The position numbers and the translations under genes were made by a program. The notes beneath the pieces are model-generated. The model was given only the letters and a program-made list of their open reading frames with translations. It was not told where the DNA came from and made no database searches. Below are positions 1 through 13,514 of a DNA stretch of 64,000 nt, in pieces. The stretch covers positions 1,190,501 through 1,254,500 of the forward strand of contig NC_064819.1 of NCBI RefSeq assembly GCF_024166365.1. The letters run 5' to 3'. Numbering within the stretch: the stretch's first letter is position 1; every line of letters starts with the position of its first letter. The DNA comes from Elephas maximus indicus (Eukaryota; Chordata; Mammalia; Proboscidea; Elephantidae).

Positions 1-484
1 GGAGAGGGTGCAAATAACCCGAATAAGAAATGAGATGGGCGATATTACAACAGACCCAACTGAAATTAAAAGAATCATATCAGATTACTATGAAAAACTG
101 TACTCAAACAAATTGGAAGACCTAGAAGAAATGGATGAATTCCTAGAAACACACTACCTATGTAAGCTAACACAAACAGAGGTAGAACAACTAAATAGAC
201 CCATAACAAAAGAAGAGTTTGAAAAGGTAATCAAAAAACTTCCAACAACAACAAAAAAGCCCTGGTCCGGATAGCTTCACTGCAGAGTTCTACCAAACTT
301 TCAGAGAAGAGTTAACACCACTACTACTAAAGGTATTTCAGAGAATAGAGAAGAACAGAATACTACCAAACTCATTCTATGAAGCCACCATATCCCTGAT
401 GCCAAAACTAGGTAAAGACACCACAAAAATAGAAAATTACAGATCTATATCCATCATGAACTTAGATGCAAAAACCCTCAACAA
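1..484 (+). mobile_element. Older L1 (host element), segment 1, ORF2 fragment
   Basis: Encodes the L1 ORF2 stretch between endonuclease and reverse transcriptase ([37 protein letters not shown]). It is equivalent to about 3346-3816 of the younger L1 inserted next to it. The left part lies outside the window. The segment stops at the insertion site of the younger element. Confidence 0.9.
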
Positions 485-618
485 GGAGGCGGAGCCAAGA
501 TGGCGGACTAGGCAGACGCTACCTCAGATCCCTCTTACAACAAAGACACGGAAAAACAAGTGAATCGATCACATACATAACAATCTACGAACCCTGAACA
601 ACAAACACAGATTTAGAG

Positions 619-1731
619 ATGGAGAACGAACTAATACGGGGAAGCAGCGATTGTTTTCAGAGCCTGGAGCCAGCGTACCAGTCAGCGGATTTTCTGGAAA
701 AACTAGTTTCCCAGTGATGGCTTGGAGACAACAATCCATATCAAACCACTTAAAGAAGCAGACCATGACAGCTTCTCTGACTCCCCAAACAAAAGAATCA
801 AAATCTTTCCCAAATGAAGATACTATCCTGGAATTATCAGATACAGAATATAAAAAACTAATTTACAGAATGCTTAAAGACATTACAATGAAATTAGGCT
901 AACTGCAGAAAAAGCCAAGGAACACACCGATAAAACTGTTGAAGAACTCAAAAAGATTATTCAAGAACATAGTGGAAAAATTAATAAGTTGCAAGAATCC
1001 ATAGAGAGACAACATGTAGAAATCCAAAACATTAACAATAAAATTACAGAATTAGACAATGCAATAGGAAGTCAGAGGAGCAGACTCGAGCAATTAGAAT
1101 GCAGACTGGGACATCTGGAGGACCAGGGAATCCACACCAACATAGCTGAAAAAAAATCAGATGAAAGAATTAAAAAAATGAGGAAACCCTAAGAATCATG
1201 TGGGACTCTATCAAGAAGGATAACCTGCAGGTGATTGGAGTCCCAGAACAGGGAGGGGGGACAGAAAACACAGAGAAAATAGTTGAAGAACTCCTGACAC
1301 AAAACTTCCCTGACATCATGAAAGACGAAAGGATATCTATCCAAGATGCTCATCGAACCCCATTTAAGATTGATCCAAAAAGAAAAACACCAAGACATAT
1401 TATCATCAAACTCACCAAAACCAAAGATAAACAGAAAATTTTAAAAGCAGCCAGGGAGAAAAGAAAGGTTTCCTTCAAGGGAGAATCAATAAGAATAAGT
1501 TCAGACTACTCAGCAGAAACAATGCAGGCAAGAAGGGAATGGGACGACATATACAGAACACTGAAGGAGAAAAACTGCCAGCCAAGGATCATATACCCAG
1601 CAAAACTCTCTCTGAAATATGAAGGCGAAATTAAGATATTTACAGATAAACACAAGTTTAGAGAATTTGCAAAAACCAAACCAAAGCTACAAGAAATACT
1701 AAAGGATATTGTTTGGTCAGAAAACCAATAA
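619..1731 (+). pseudogene. L1 ORF1 (RNA-binding chaperone), frame-disrupted
   Basis: ORF1p coats L1 RNA as trimers. Here the N-terminal part (to about 902), a coiled-coil stretch (989-1192, heptad-rich, e.g. NKITELDNAIGSQRSRLEQL) and the RRM plus C-terminal domain (1198-1731, with NLQVIGVPE, TPRHIIIKL, SFKGESIRISSDYS and YPAKLS) lie in three different frames. At least two frameshifts separate them. The start at 619 is likely but not certain. Confidence 0.85.
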
Positions 1732-2188
1732 TATCAGATATCAGCACAACACAAGGTCACAAAACAGAACGTCCTGATATCAACTCAAATAGGGAAATCA
1801 CAAAAACAAACAAATTAAGATTAATTAAAAAAAAATACACATAACAGGGAATTATGGAAGTCAATAGGTAAAAGATCACAATAATCAAAAAGAGGGACTA
1901 AATACACGAGGCATTGAACTGCCATATGGAGAGTGATACAAGGCGATATAGAACAATACAAGTTAGGTTTTTACTTAGAAAAATAGGGGTAAATAATAAG
2001 GTAACCACAAAAAGGTATAACAACTCTATAACTCAAGATAAAAGCCAAGAAAAACGTAACGACTCAACTAACATAAAGTCAAACACTATGAAAATGAGGA
2101 TCTCACAATTTACTAAGAAAAATGCCACAGCACAAAAAAGTATGTGGAAAAATGAAATTGTCAACAACACACATAAAAAGGCATCAAA

Positions 2189-5100
2189 ATGACAGCACTA
2201 AAAACTTATTTATCTATAATTACGCTGAATGTAAATGGACTAAATGCACCAATAAAGAGACAGAGAGTCACAGACTGGATAAAGAAACACGATCCATCTA
2301 TATGCTGCCTACAAGAGACACACCTTAGACTTAGAGACACAAACAAACTAAAACTCAAAGGATGGAAAAAAATATATCAAGCAAACAATAAGCAAAAAAG
2401 AAGAGGAGTAGCAACATTAATTTCTGACAAAATAGACTTTAGACTTAAATCCACCACAAAGGATAAAGAAGGACACTATATAATGATAAAAGGGACAATT
2501 GATCAGGAAGACATAACCATATTAAATATTTATGCACCCAATGACAGGGCTGCAAGATACATAAATCAAATTTTAACAGAATTGAAAAGTGAGATAGATA
2601 CCTTCACAATTATAGTAGGCGACTTCAACACACCACTTTCGGAGAAGGACAGGACATCCAGTAAGAAGCTCAATAGAGACACGGAAGATCTAATTACAAC
2701 AGTCAACCAACTTGACCTCATTGACTTATACAGAACTCTCCACCCAACTGCTGCAAAATATACTTTTTTTTCTAGCGCACATGGAACATTCTCTAGAATA
2801 GACCACATATTAGGTCATAAAACAAACCTTTGCAGAGTCCAAAACATCGAAATATTACAAAGCATCTTCTCAGACCACAAGGCAATAAAACTAGAGATCG
2901 ATAACAGAAAAACTAGGGAAAAGAAACCAAATACTTGGAAAATGAACAATACACTCCTGAAAAAAGACTGGGTTATAGAAGACATCAAGGAGGGAATAAG
3001 GAAATTCATACAAAGCAATGAGAATGAAAATACTTCCTATCAAAACCTCTGGGACACAGCAAAAGCAGTGCTCAAGGCCAATTTATATCGATAAATGCAC
3101 ACATACAAAAAGAAGAAAGAGCCAAAATCAGAGAACTGTCCCTACAACTTGAACAAATAGAAAGTGAGCAACAAAAGAATCCATCAGGCACCAGAAGAAA
3201 ACAAATAATAAAAATTAGAGCTGAACTAAATGAATTAGAGAACAGAAAAACAATTGAAAGAATTAACAAAGCCAAAAGCTGGTTCTTTGAAAAAATTAAC
3301 AAAATTGATAAACCATTGGCTAGACTGACTAAAGAAATACAGGAAAGGAAACAAATAACCCGAATAAGAAACGAGAAGGACCACATCACAACAGAACCAA
3401 ATGAAATTAAAAGAATCATTTCAGATTATTATGAAAAATTGTACTCTAACAAATTTGAAAACCTAGAAGAAATGGATGAATTCCTGGAAAAACACTACCT
3501 ACCTAAACTAACACATTCAGAAGTAGAACAACTAAATAGACCCATAACAAAAAAAGAGATTGAAACGGTAATCAAAAAACTCCCAACAAAAAAAAGCCCT
3601 GGCCCGGATGGCTTCACTGTAGAGTTCTACCAAACTTTCAGAGAAGAGTTAACACCACTACTTCTGAAGGTATTCCAAAGCATAGAAAATGACGGAATAC
3701 TACCCAACTCATTCTATGAAGCCACCATCTCCCTGATGCCAAAACCAGGTAAAGACATTACAAAAAAAGAAAATTATAGAGCTATATCCCTCATGAACAT
3801 TGATGCAAAAATCCTCAACAAAATCCTAGCCAATAGAATCCAACAACACATCAAAAAAATAATTCACCCTGATCAAGTGGGATTTATACCAGGTATGCCA
3901 GGCTGGTTTAATATCAGAAAAACCATTAATGTAATCCATCACATAAATAAAACAAAAGACAAAAACCACATGATCTTATCAATTGATGCAGAAAAGGCAT
4001 TTGACAAAGTCCAACACCCATTCATGATAAAAACTCTTACCAAAATAGGAATTGAAGGAAAATTCCTCAACATAATAAAGGGCATCTATGCAAAGCCAAC
4101 AGCCAATATCACTCTAAATGGAGAGAACCTGAAAGCATTTCCCTTGAGAACGGGAACCAGACAAGGATGCCCTTTATCACCGCTCTTATTCAACATGGTG
4201 CTGGAAGTCCTAGCCAGGGCAATTAGGCTAGACAAAGAAATAAAAGGTATCCGGATTGGCAAGGAAGAAGTAAAGTTATCACTATTTGCAGATGACATGA
4301 TTATATACACAGAAAACCCTAAGGAATCCTCCAGAAAACTACTGAAACTAATAGAAGAGTTTGGCAGAGTCTCAGGTTATAAAATAAACATACAAAAATC
4401 ACTTGGATTCCTCTACATCAACAAAAGGAACACCGAAGAGGAAATAACCAAATCAATACCATTCACAGTAGCCCCCAAGAAGATAAGATACTTAGGAATA
4501 AATCTTACCAAGGATGTAAAAGACCTATACAAAGAAAACTACAAAGTTCTACTACAAGAAATTCAGAAGGACATACTTAAGTGGAAAAATATACCTTGCT
4601 CATGGATAGGAAGACTTAACATAGTAAAAATGTCTATTCTACCAAAAGCCATCTATACATTTAACGCACTTCCGATCCAAATTCCAATGTCATATTTTAA
4701 GGGGATAGAGAGACAAATCACCAATTTCATATGGAAGGGAAAGAAGCCCCGGATAAGCAAAGCACTACTGAAAAAGAAGAAGAAAGTGGGAGGCCTCACT
4801 TTACCTGATTTCAGAACCTATTATACAGCCACAGTAGTCAAAACAGCCTGGTACTGGTACAACAACAGGCACATAGACCAATGGAACAGAATTGAGAACC
4901 CAGACATAGATCCACCCACGTATGAGCAGCTGATATTTGACAAAGGACCAGTGTCAATTAATTAGGGAAAAGATAGCCTTTTTAACAAATGGTGCTGGCA
5001 TAACTGGATATCCATTTGCAAAAAAATGAAACAGGACCCATACCTCACACCATGCACAAAAACTAACTCCAAGTGGATCAAAGACCTAAACATAAAGACT

Positions 5101-6012
5101 AAAACGATAAAGATCATGGAAGAAAAAATTGGGACAACCCTAGGAGCCCTAATACAAGGCATAAACAGAATACAAAACATTACCAAAAATGATGAAGAGA
5201 AACCCGATAATTGGGAGCTCCTAAAAATCAAACACCTATGCTCATCTAAAGACTTCTCCAAAAGAGTAAAAAGACCACCTACAGACTGGGAAAGAATTTT
5301 CAGCTATGACATCTTCGACCAGCGCCTGATCTCTAAAATCTACATGATTCTGTCAAAACTCAACCACAAAAAGACAAACAACCCAATCAAAAAGTGGGCA
5401 AAGGATATGAACACACATTTCACTAAAGACGATATTCAGGCAGCCAACAGATACATGAGAAAATGCTCCCGATCATTAGCCATTAGAGAAATGCAAATTA
5501 AAACTACGATGAGATTCCATCTCACACCAGCAAGGCTGGCATTAATCCAAAAAACACAAAATAATAAATGTTGGAGAGGCTGCGGAGAGATTGGAACTCT
5601 TATACACTGCTGGTGGGAATGTAAAATGGTACAACCACTTTGGAAATCTATCTGGCGTTATCTTAAACAGTTAGAAATAGAACTACCATAAAAAAAAAAA
5701 AACCCAGAAATCCCACTCCTAGGAATATACCCTAGAGATACAAGAGCCTTCATACAAACAGATACATGCACACCCATGTTTATTGCAGCTCTGTTTACAA
5801 TAGCAAAAAGCTGGAAGCATCCAAGGTGTCCATCAACGGATGAATGGGTAAATAAATTGTGGTATATTCACACAATGGAATACTACGCATCGACAAAGAA
5901 CAGTGATGAATCTGTGAAACATTTCATAACATGGAGGAACCTGGAAGGCATTATGCTGAGCGAAATTAGTCAGAGGCAAAAGGACAAATATTGTATAAGA
6001 CCACTATTATAA
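2189..6012 (+). pseudogene. L1 ORF2 (endonuclease and reverse transcriptase), nearly intact but broken
   Basis: The AP-like endonuclease is at 2189-3094, with LNVNGLNAPIKRQR, CCLQETHL, NIYAPNDR, GDFNTPLS, RIDHILG and SDHKAIKLE. A frameshift near 3085-3094 moves to the frame that runs on with reverse transcriptase (3316-4965), showing [33 protein letters not shown] and LFADDMIIY. One in-frame TAG at 4963 precedes the thumb and C-terminal part (5026-5691), which has the CWRGCG...HCWWEC cysteine motif. A TAA at 5689 lies where an A-run replaces the usual sequence; the same frame then continues to 6012 (WYIHTMEYYAS, LSEISQRQKDKY). Confidence 0.92.
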
Positions 6013-7015
6013 GATATTGAGAAATAGTAAACCTGAGAAGAACACATACTTTTGTGGTTACGAGGCGGGGAGGGAGGGAGGGTGGGAGAGGGTTTTTTAT
6101 TGATTAATCAGTAGATAAGAACTGCTTTAGGTGAAGGGAAAGACAACACTCAATACATGGAAGGTCAGCTCAATTGGACTGGACCAAAAGCAAAGAAGTT
6201 TCCGGGATAAAATGAATGCTTCAAAGGTCAGAGGAGCAAGCGCGGGGGTCTGGGGAACATGGTTTGCGGGGACTTCTAAGTCAATTGGCAATATAATTCT
6301 ATTATGAAATCATTCTGCATCCCACTTTGAAATGTGGCGTCTGGGGTCTTAAATGCTAACAAGCGGCCATCTAAGATGCATCAATTGGTCTCAACCCACC
6401 TGGAGCAAAGGAAAATGAAGAACACCAAGGCCACACGACAACTAAGAGCCCAAGAGACAGAAAGGGCCACATGAACCAGAGACCTACATCATCCTGAGAC
6501 CAGAAGAACTAGTTGGTGCCCGGCCACAATCGATGACTGCCCTGACAGGGAGCACAGCAGAGGACCCCTGAGGGAGCAGGGGATCAGTGGGATACAGACC
6601 TCAAATTCTCATAAAAAGACCAAACTTAATGGTCTGACTGAGACTAGAGGAATCCCGGCGGCCATGGTCCCCAGACCTTCTGTTGGCACAGGACAGGAAC
6701 CATCCCCGAAGACAACTCATCAGGCGTGAAAGGGACTGGTCAGCGGGTGGGAGAGAGACGCTGATGAAGAGTGAGCTAATTATATCAGGTGGACACTTGA
6801 GATTGTGTTGGCAACTCTTGTCTGGAGGGGGGATGGGAGGACAGAGAGAGAGGGAAGCTGGCAAAATTGTCACGAAAGGAGAGACTGAAAGGGCTGACTC
6901 AAGAGGGGGAGAGCAAGTGGGAGTAGGGAGTGAGATGTATGTAAACTTATATGTGACAGACTGATTGGATTTGTAAACGTTCACTTGAACCTTAATAAAA
7001 GTTAATAAAAAAAAA

Positions 7016-8184
7016 AAAACCCTCAACAAAATTCTAGCCAATAGAATTCAACAACATATCAAAAAAAAAAATTCATCGTGACCAAATGGGTTTCATACCA
7101 GGTATGCAGGGATGGTTCGACATTAGAAAAACAATTAATGTAATCCACCACATAAATAAAACAAAAGACAAGAATCACATGATTTTATCAATTGATGCAG
7201 AAAAGGCATTTGACAAAGTTCAACACCCATGCATGATAAAAACTCTCCGCAAAATAGGAATAGAAGGAAAATTCCTCAACATAATAAAGGGCATTTATAC
7301 AAAGCCAATAGCCAACATCATCCTAAAAGGAGAGAGCGTGAAAGCATTCCTATCGAGATCAGGAAGGAGAGAAGGATACCCTTTATCACTGTTCTTATTC
7401 AACATTGTGCTAGAAGTCCTAGCCAGAGCATTTAGGCTAGATAAAGAAATAAAGGGCATCTAGATTGGCAAGGAAGAAGGAAAATTATCTCTATTTGCAG
7501 ATGACATGATCTTATATGCAGAAAACCCTAAGAAATCCACAAGAAAACTACTGAAACTAATAGAAGAGTTCAGCAGAGTATCAGGATACAATATAAACAT
7601 ACAAAAATCAGTTGGATTCCCCTACACCAACAAAAAGAACATCGAAGAGGAAATCACCAAATCAATACCATTTACAGTAGCCCCCAAGAAGATAAAATAC
7701 TTAGGAATAAATGTTACCAGGGATGTAAAACACTCATACAAAGGAAACTACAAAATGCTTCCGAAAGAAAAGAGATTTACATAAGTGAAAATACATACCT
7801 TGCTCATGGATAGGAAAAATTAACATTATAAAAAAGTCTATTCTACCAAAAGCAATCTATACATTTAATGGAATTCCGATCCAAATTCCAACGACATTCT
7901 TTAATGAGATGGAGAAACAAATCACCAACTTCATCTGGAAGGGAACGAGGACCCAGGTAAGCAAAGCATTACTGAAAAAGAAAAAACAAAGTGGGAGGCC
8001 TTCGTTTATCTGATTTTAGAACCTATTATACCGCCACAGTAGTCAAATCAGCCTGGTACTGGTACAACAACAGATACATAGACCAAAGGAACAGAATTGA
8101 GAATCCAGACATAAATCCATCCACATACGAAAAGTTGATATTTTTGACAAAGGCTCCAAAACAATTAAATGGGGAAAAGACAGT
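7016..8184 (+). mobile_element. Older L1 (host), segment 2, reverse transcriptase part
   Basis: Resumes exactly where segment 1 stopped. It carries [35 protein letters not shown], a degraded RQGCPLS motif (RREGYPLS) and FADDMILY, with several stops and frameshifts. It ends at the insertion of an antisense L1 fragment. Confidence 0.9.
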
Positions 8185-9040
8185 CTTTTTTTTTTTAATA
8201 ACTTTTATTGTGCTTTAAGTGAAAGTTTACAAATCAAGTCAGTCTCCCATACAAAAACCCATATACACCTTGCTACACACTCCCAATTAATCTCCCCCTA
8301 ATGAGAGAGCCCACTCCCGCCCTCCACTCTCTCTTTTCATGTCCATTTCACCAGCTTCTAACCCCCTCTACCCTCTCATCTGCCCTCCAGGAAGGAGATG
8401 CCAACATAGTCTCAAGTGTCCACCTAATCCAAGAAACTCACTCCTGAACAGCATCCCTCTCCAACCCATTGTCCAGTCCAATCCGTGTCTGAAGAGTTGG
8501 ATTTGGGAATGGTTCCCGTCCTGGGCCAATGGAAGGTCTGGGGGCAATGACCACCGGGGTCCTTCTAGTCTCAGTCAGACCATTAAGTCTGGTCTTATGA
8601 GAATTTGGGGTCTGCATCCCACTGCTCTCCTGCTCCCTCAGGGGTTCTCTGTTGTGTTCACTGTCAGGGAAGTCATTGGTTGTAGCCGGCCACCATGTAG
8701 TCTCAGGATGATGTAGTCTCTGGTTCATGTGGCCGTTTCTGTCTCTTGGGCTCGTAATCACCTTGTGTCTTTGGTGTTCTTCATTCTCCTTTGATCCAGG
8801 TGGGTTGAGGCCAATTGATGCATCTTAGATGGCTGCTTGCTACCGTTTAAGACCCCAGACGCCACTCTTCAAAGTAGGATGCAGAATTTTTCTTAATAGA
8901 TTTTATTATGCCAATTGACTTAGATGTCCCCTGAAACCATGGTCCCCAGACCCCTGCCCCAGCTACATTGGCCTTTGAAGCATTCAGTTTATTCAGGAAA
9001 CTTCTTTGCTTTTGGTTTAGTCCAATTGTGCTGACCTCCA
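8185..9040 (-). mobile_element. 5'-truncated L1 3' end, antisense, inserted in the older L1
   Basis: A poly(T) run at about 8186-8197 marks its 3' end on the minus strand. The body matches the 3' UTR of the L1s at 6100-6990 and 12600-13490. A 10-bp duplication AAAAGACAGT flanks it (8175-8184 and 9041-9050). It has no coding capacity. Confidence 0.9.
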
Positions 9041-9760
9041 AAAAGACAGTTTTTCTAACAAATGGTGCTGGCATTACTGGATATCCATCTGCAAAAAAAT
9101 GAAATAGGACCCATGCCTCATTCCATGCAAAAAATGAGCTCAAAGTGGATCAAAGACCTGAATATAAAAGCTAAAACGATAAAGATCATGGAAGAAAAAA
9201 TAGGGACAACGTTAGGAACCCTAATACACGGCATAAACAGTAAACAAAACATTACTAAGAATGCAGAAGAAAAACTAGATAACTGGGAGCTCCTAAAAAT
9301 CAAATACCTATGCTCATCCAAAGACTTCACCAAAAGAGTAAAAGATTACCTACAGACTGGAAAAAAGTTTTTAGCTATGACATTTCCGATCAGGATCTGA
9401 TCTCTAAAATCTACATGTTACTGCAAAAACTCAACTACAAAAGGACAAATAACCCAATTAAAAAATGGGCAAAAGACATGAACAGACACTTCACTAAAGA
9501 AGACATTCAGGTAGCAAACAGATACATGAGGAAAAGTTCAGCATCATCAGGCATTAGAGAAATGCAAACGAAAACTGCAATGAGTTTTCATCTCACTCCA
9601 GCAAGGCTGGCATTAATCTAGAAAACACAAAACAATAAATGTTGGAGAGGCTGTGGAGAGACTGGACCACTTATACACTGCTGGGGGGAACGTAAAATAG
9701 TACAAACACTTTGGAAATCGATTTGGCGCTTCCTTAAAAAGCTAGAAATAGAACTACCAT
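9041..9760 (+). mobile_element. Older L1 (host), segment 3, ORF2 C-terminal part
   Basis: Continues the ORF2 sequence, e.g. [33 protein letters not shown] and [11 protein letters not shown], with frameshifts at about 9310-9400. It stops at the target site of an antisense RTE. Confidence 0.9.
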
Positions 9761-12191
9761 GTGCTGTTGTTGTTAGATGCCTTCGACTTGGTTTCAACTC
9801 ATAGCGACCCTATGCACAACTGAACGAAACACTGCCCAGTCCTGCACCATCCTTAAAATCGTTGTTATGCTTGAGCTCATTGTTGTAGCCGCTGTGTCAA
9901 TCCACCTCGTTGAGGGTCTTCCTCTTTTCTGCTGACCCTGCACTCTGCCAAGCATGACGTCCTTCTCCAGGGACTGATCCCTCCTGACAACATGTCCAAA
10001 GTATGTAAGACGCAGTTTCGCCATCCTTGCTTCTAAGGAGCATTCTGGCCGCACTTCTTCCAAGACAGATTTGTTCGTTCTTTTGGCAGTCCATGGTATA
10101 TTCAATATTCTTCGCCAACACACAATTCAAAGGCGTCAACTCTTCTTTGGTCTTCCTTATTCATTGTCCAGCTTTCACATGCATATGATGCGATTGAACA
10201 TAGCATGGCTTCGGTCAGGCACACCTTAGTCTTCAGGGTGACATCTTTGCTCTTCAACACTCTGAAGAGTTTCTTTGCAGCAGATTTGCTCAATGCAATG
10301 CGTCTTTTGATTTCTCGACTGCTGCTTCCATGGCTGTTGATTGTGGATCCAAGTAAAATGAAATCCTCGACAACTTCAGTCTTTTCTCCGTTTATCATGA
10401 TGTTGCTCATTGGTGCAGTTGTGAGGATTTTTGTTTTCTTTATGTTGAGGCGTAATCCATACTGAAGGCTGTGGTCTTTGATCTTCATTAGTAAGCGCTT
10501 CAAGTCCTCTTCACTTTCAGCAAGCAAGGTTGTGTATTCTGCATAACGCAGGTTGTTAGTGAGTCTTCCTCCAATCCTGATGCCCCGTTCTTCATATAGC
10601 CCAGCTTTGTGTATTATTTGTTCAGCATACAGATTAAATAGGTATGGTGAAAGAATACAACCCTGACGCACACCTTTCCTGACTTTAAACCAATCAGTAT
10701 CCCCTTGTTCTGTCTGAACAACTGCCTCTTGATCTATGTAAAGGTTCCTCATGAGCACAATTAATTGTTCTGGAATTCCCATTCATTGCAATGTTATCCA
10801 TAGTTTGTTATGATCCACACAGTTGAATGCCTTTGCATAGTCAATAAAACACAGGTAAACATCCTTCTGCTATTCTCTGCTTTCAGCCAGGATCCATCTG
10901 ACATCAGCAATGATATCCTCGGTTCCACATCCTCTTCTGAAATCGGCCTGAATTTCTGGCAGTTCCCTGTCGATATACTGCTGCTGCCATTTTTCAATGA
11001 TCTTCAGCAAAATTTTGCTTGCATGTGATATTAATGATATTGTTCTATAATTTCCACATTCGGTTGGATCACCTTTCTTGGGAATAGGCATAAATATGGA
11101 TCTCTTCCAGTCAGTTGGCCAGAAAGCTCTCTTCCATATTTTTTGGTATAGACGAGTGAGCACCTCAAGCGTTACATGTGTTTGTTGAAATATCTCAATT
11201 GATATTCCATCAAATCCTGGAGCCTTGTTTTTTGCCAATGCCTTGGGAGCAGCTTGGACTTCTTCCTTCAGTACCACCAGTTCCTGATCGTATGCCACCT
11301 CTTGAAATGTTTGAATATCAACTATTTCTTTTTGGTATAATGACTCTGTGTATTCCTTCCATCTTCTTTGGATGCTTCCGGCATCCTTTAATATTTTCCC
11401 CATGGAATCCTTCACTATTGCAACTCAAGGCTTGAATTTTTTCTTCAGTTCTTTCGGCTGGAGAAACGCCGAGCATGTTCTTCCCTTTTGGTTTTCCATC
11501 TCCAGCTCTTTGCACATGTCATTATACTACTTTACTTTGTCTTCTCAAGCTGCCCCTTGAAATCTTCTGTTCAGTTCTTTTACTTCACCAATTTTTCCTT
11601 TTCCTTTAGCTGCTTGATTCTCAAGAGCAAGTTTCAGAGTCTCCTCTGACATCCATCTTGGTCTTTTCTTTGTTTCCTGTCTTTTCAGTGACCACTTGCT
11701 TTCTTCATGGATGATGTCCTTCCACCACTTGTCTGGTCTTCAGTCACTAGTGTTCAATGCATCAAATCTATTCTTGAGATGGTCTCTAAATTCAGGTGGG
11801 ATATACTCAAGGACATATTTTGGCTCTCGTGGACTTTCTCTGATTTTCTTCAGTTTCAGCTTGAATGTGCATATGAGCAATTGATGGTCTGTTCCATAGT
11901 CGGCCCCTGGCCTTGTTCTGGCTGATGATATTGAGCTTTTCCATTGTTTCTTTCCACAGATGTAGTCAATTTGATTTCTGTGTGTTCCATCTGGTGAGGT
12001 CCATGTGTATAGTGACTGTTTATGTTGGTGAAAGAAAGTATTTGCAATGAAGAAGTCGTTGGTCTTGCAAAATTCTATCATTCGGTCTCCAGCATTGTTT
12101 CTATCACCAAGGCCGTATTTTCCAACTACTGATCTTTCTTCGTTGTTTCCAGCTTTCGCATGCCAATCGCCAGTAATTATCGATGCATCTT
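9761..12191 (-). mobile_element. RTE (BovB-like) LINE, 5'-truncated, antisense (copy R1)
   Basis: Flanked by a 10-bp duplication GAACTACCAT (9751-9760 and 12192-12201). On the minus strand it runs from inside the endonuclease ([33 protein letters not shown]; about 12180-11740) through reverse transcriptase ([42 protein letters not shown], about 11415-10100) to the C-terminal region ([18 protein letters not shown]). It ends in a GTT-type tail at 9761. The YADD motif reads YAEY and frames are broken. Confidence 0.93.
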
Positions 12192-13514
12192 GAACTACCA
12201 TACGACCCAGCAATCCCACTCCTTGGAATATATCCTAGAGAAATAAGAGCCTTTACACGAACAGATATATGCACATCCATGTTCACTGCAGCAGTGTTTA
12301 CAATAGCAAAAAGATGGAAGCAACCAAGGTGCCCATTGATGCGATTGAATGGATAAATTATGGTATATTCACACAATGGAATATTACACATCGATAAAGA
12401 ACAGTGATGAATCTGTGAAACATTTCATAACATGGAGGAATCTGGAAGGCATTACGCTGAGAGAAATTAGTTGCAAAAGCACAAACATTATGTAAGACCA
12501 CTATTATAAGAACGCAAGAAATAGTTTAAACAGAAGAAAACATTCTTTGGTGGTTACGAGACGGGGGAGGGAGGGAGGGTAGGAGACGGGTATTCGTTAA
12601 TTAGATAGTAGATAAGAACTACTTTAGGTGACAGGAAAAGATAACACAGAATACAGGCGAGGTCAGCACAACTGGACCAAACCAAAAGCAAAGAAGTTTC
12701 CTGAATAAACTGAACGCTTCAAAGGCCAGCATAGCAGGGGCAGGGGTTTGGGGACCACGGTTTCAGGGGACATCTAAGTCAATTGGCATAATAAAATCTA
12801 TTAAGAAAACATTCCGCATCCCACCTTGGAGAGAGGCATCTGGGGTCTTAAACGGTAGCAAGCGGCCATCTAAGATGCATCAACTGGTCTCAACCCATGT
12901 GGATCAAAGGAGAATGACGAACACCAAGGATACAAAGTAATTATGAGCCCAAGAGACAGAAAGGGTCACATAAACAAGACTACATCATCCCAAGACCAGA
13001 AGAGCTAGATGGTGCCCAGCTACAACCGATGACTGCCCTGACGGGGAACACAGCAGAGAACCCCTGAGGGAGCAGGAGAGCAATGGGATACAGACCCCAA
13101 ATTCTCATAAAAAGACCAGACCTAATGGCCTGAGACTAGAAGGACCCCTGTGGTCATGGCCCCCAGACCTTCTGTTGGCTCAGGACAGGAATCATTCCCA
13201 AAGCCAACTCTTCAGACACGGATTGGACTGGACAATGGGATGGAGAGGGATATTGGTGAGGAGTGAACTTCTTGGATCAGGTGGACACTTGAGACTATGT
13301 TGGCATCTCCTTCCTGGAGGGGAGATGATAGGGTAGAGGGGGTTAGAAGCTGGCGAAAGGGACACAAAAAGAGAGAGTGGAGGGAGTGGGCTGTCTCATT
13401 AGGGGGAGAGCAATTGGAACTATGTAGCGAGGTGTATATAAGTTTTTGTGTGAGAGTCCGACTTGATTCTTAAAGTTTCACTTAAGGTACAATAAAAATT
13501 AAAAAAAAAAAAAA
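12192..13514 (+). mobile_element. Older L1 (host), segment 4, ORF2 end, 3' UTR and poly(A)
   Basis: Restarts with the ORF2 sequence that followed the RTE target site and passes the degraded ORF2 end (about 12200-12500). It has the G-rich purine tract at about 12565-12590 and ends with AATAAA and poly(A) at 13514. Confidence 0.9.

Larger units (their letters stand above)
485..7015 (+). mobile_element. Full-length L1 retrotransposon inserted in an older L1
   Basis: About 6.5 kb. It starts with the typical L1 5' end (GGAGGCGGAGCCAAGATGGC) and ends with AATAAA and a poly(A) run. It is flanked by a 14-bp duplication AAAACCCTCAACAA at 471-484 and 7016-7029. The order is 5' UTR, ORF1, spacer (1732-2188), ORF2, then a 3' UTR (6013 on) with a G-rich purine tract at about 6063-6092. 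Both ORFs carry disabling changes, so it is a dead copy. Confidence 0.93.

Noticed and set aside
4086-4310. Antisense open frames within the L1 and RTE elements
   Set aside because: Shadows of the sense reverse-transcriptase frames with no independent support.
6683-6964. 93-codon open frame in the L1 3' UTR
   Set aside because: Purine-rich 3' UTR sequence without conservation of the frame in the other L1 copies in the window.
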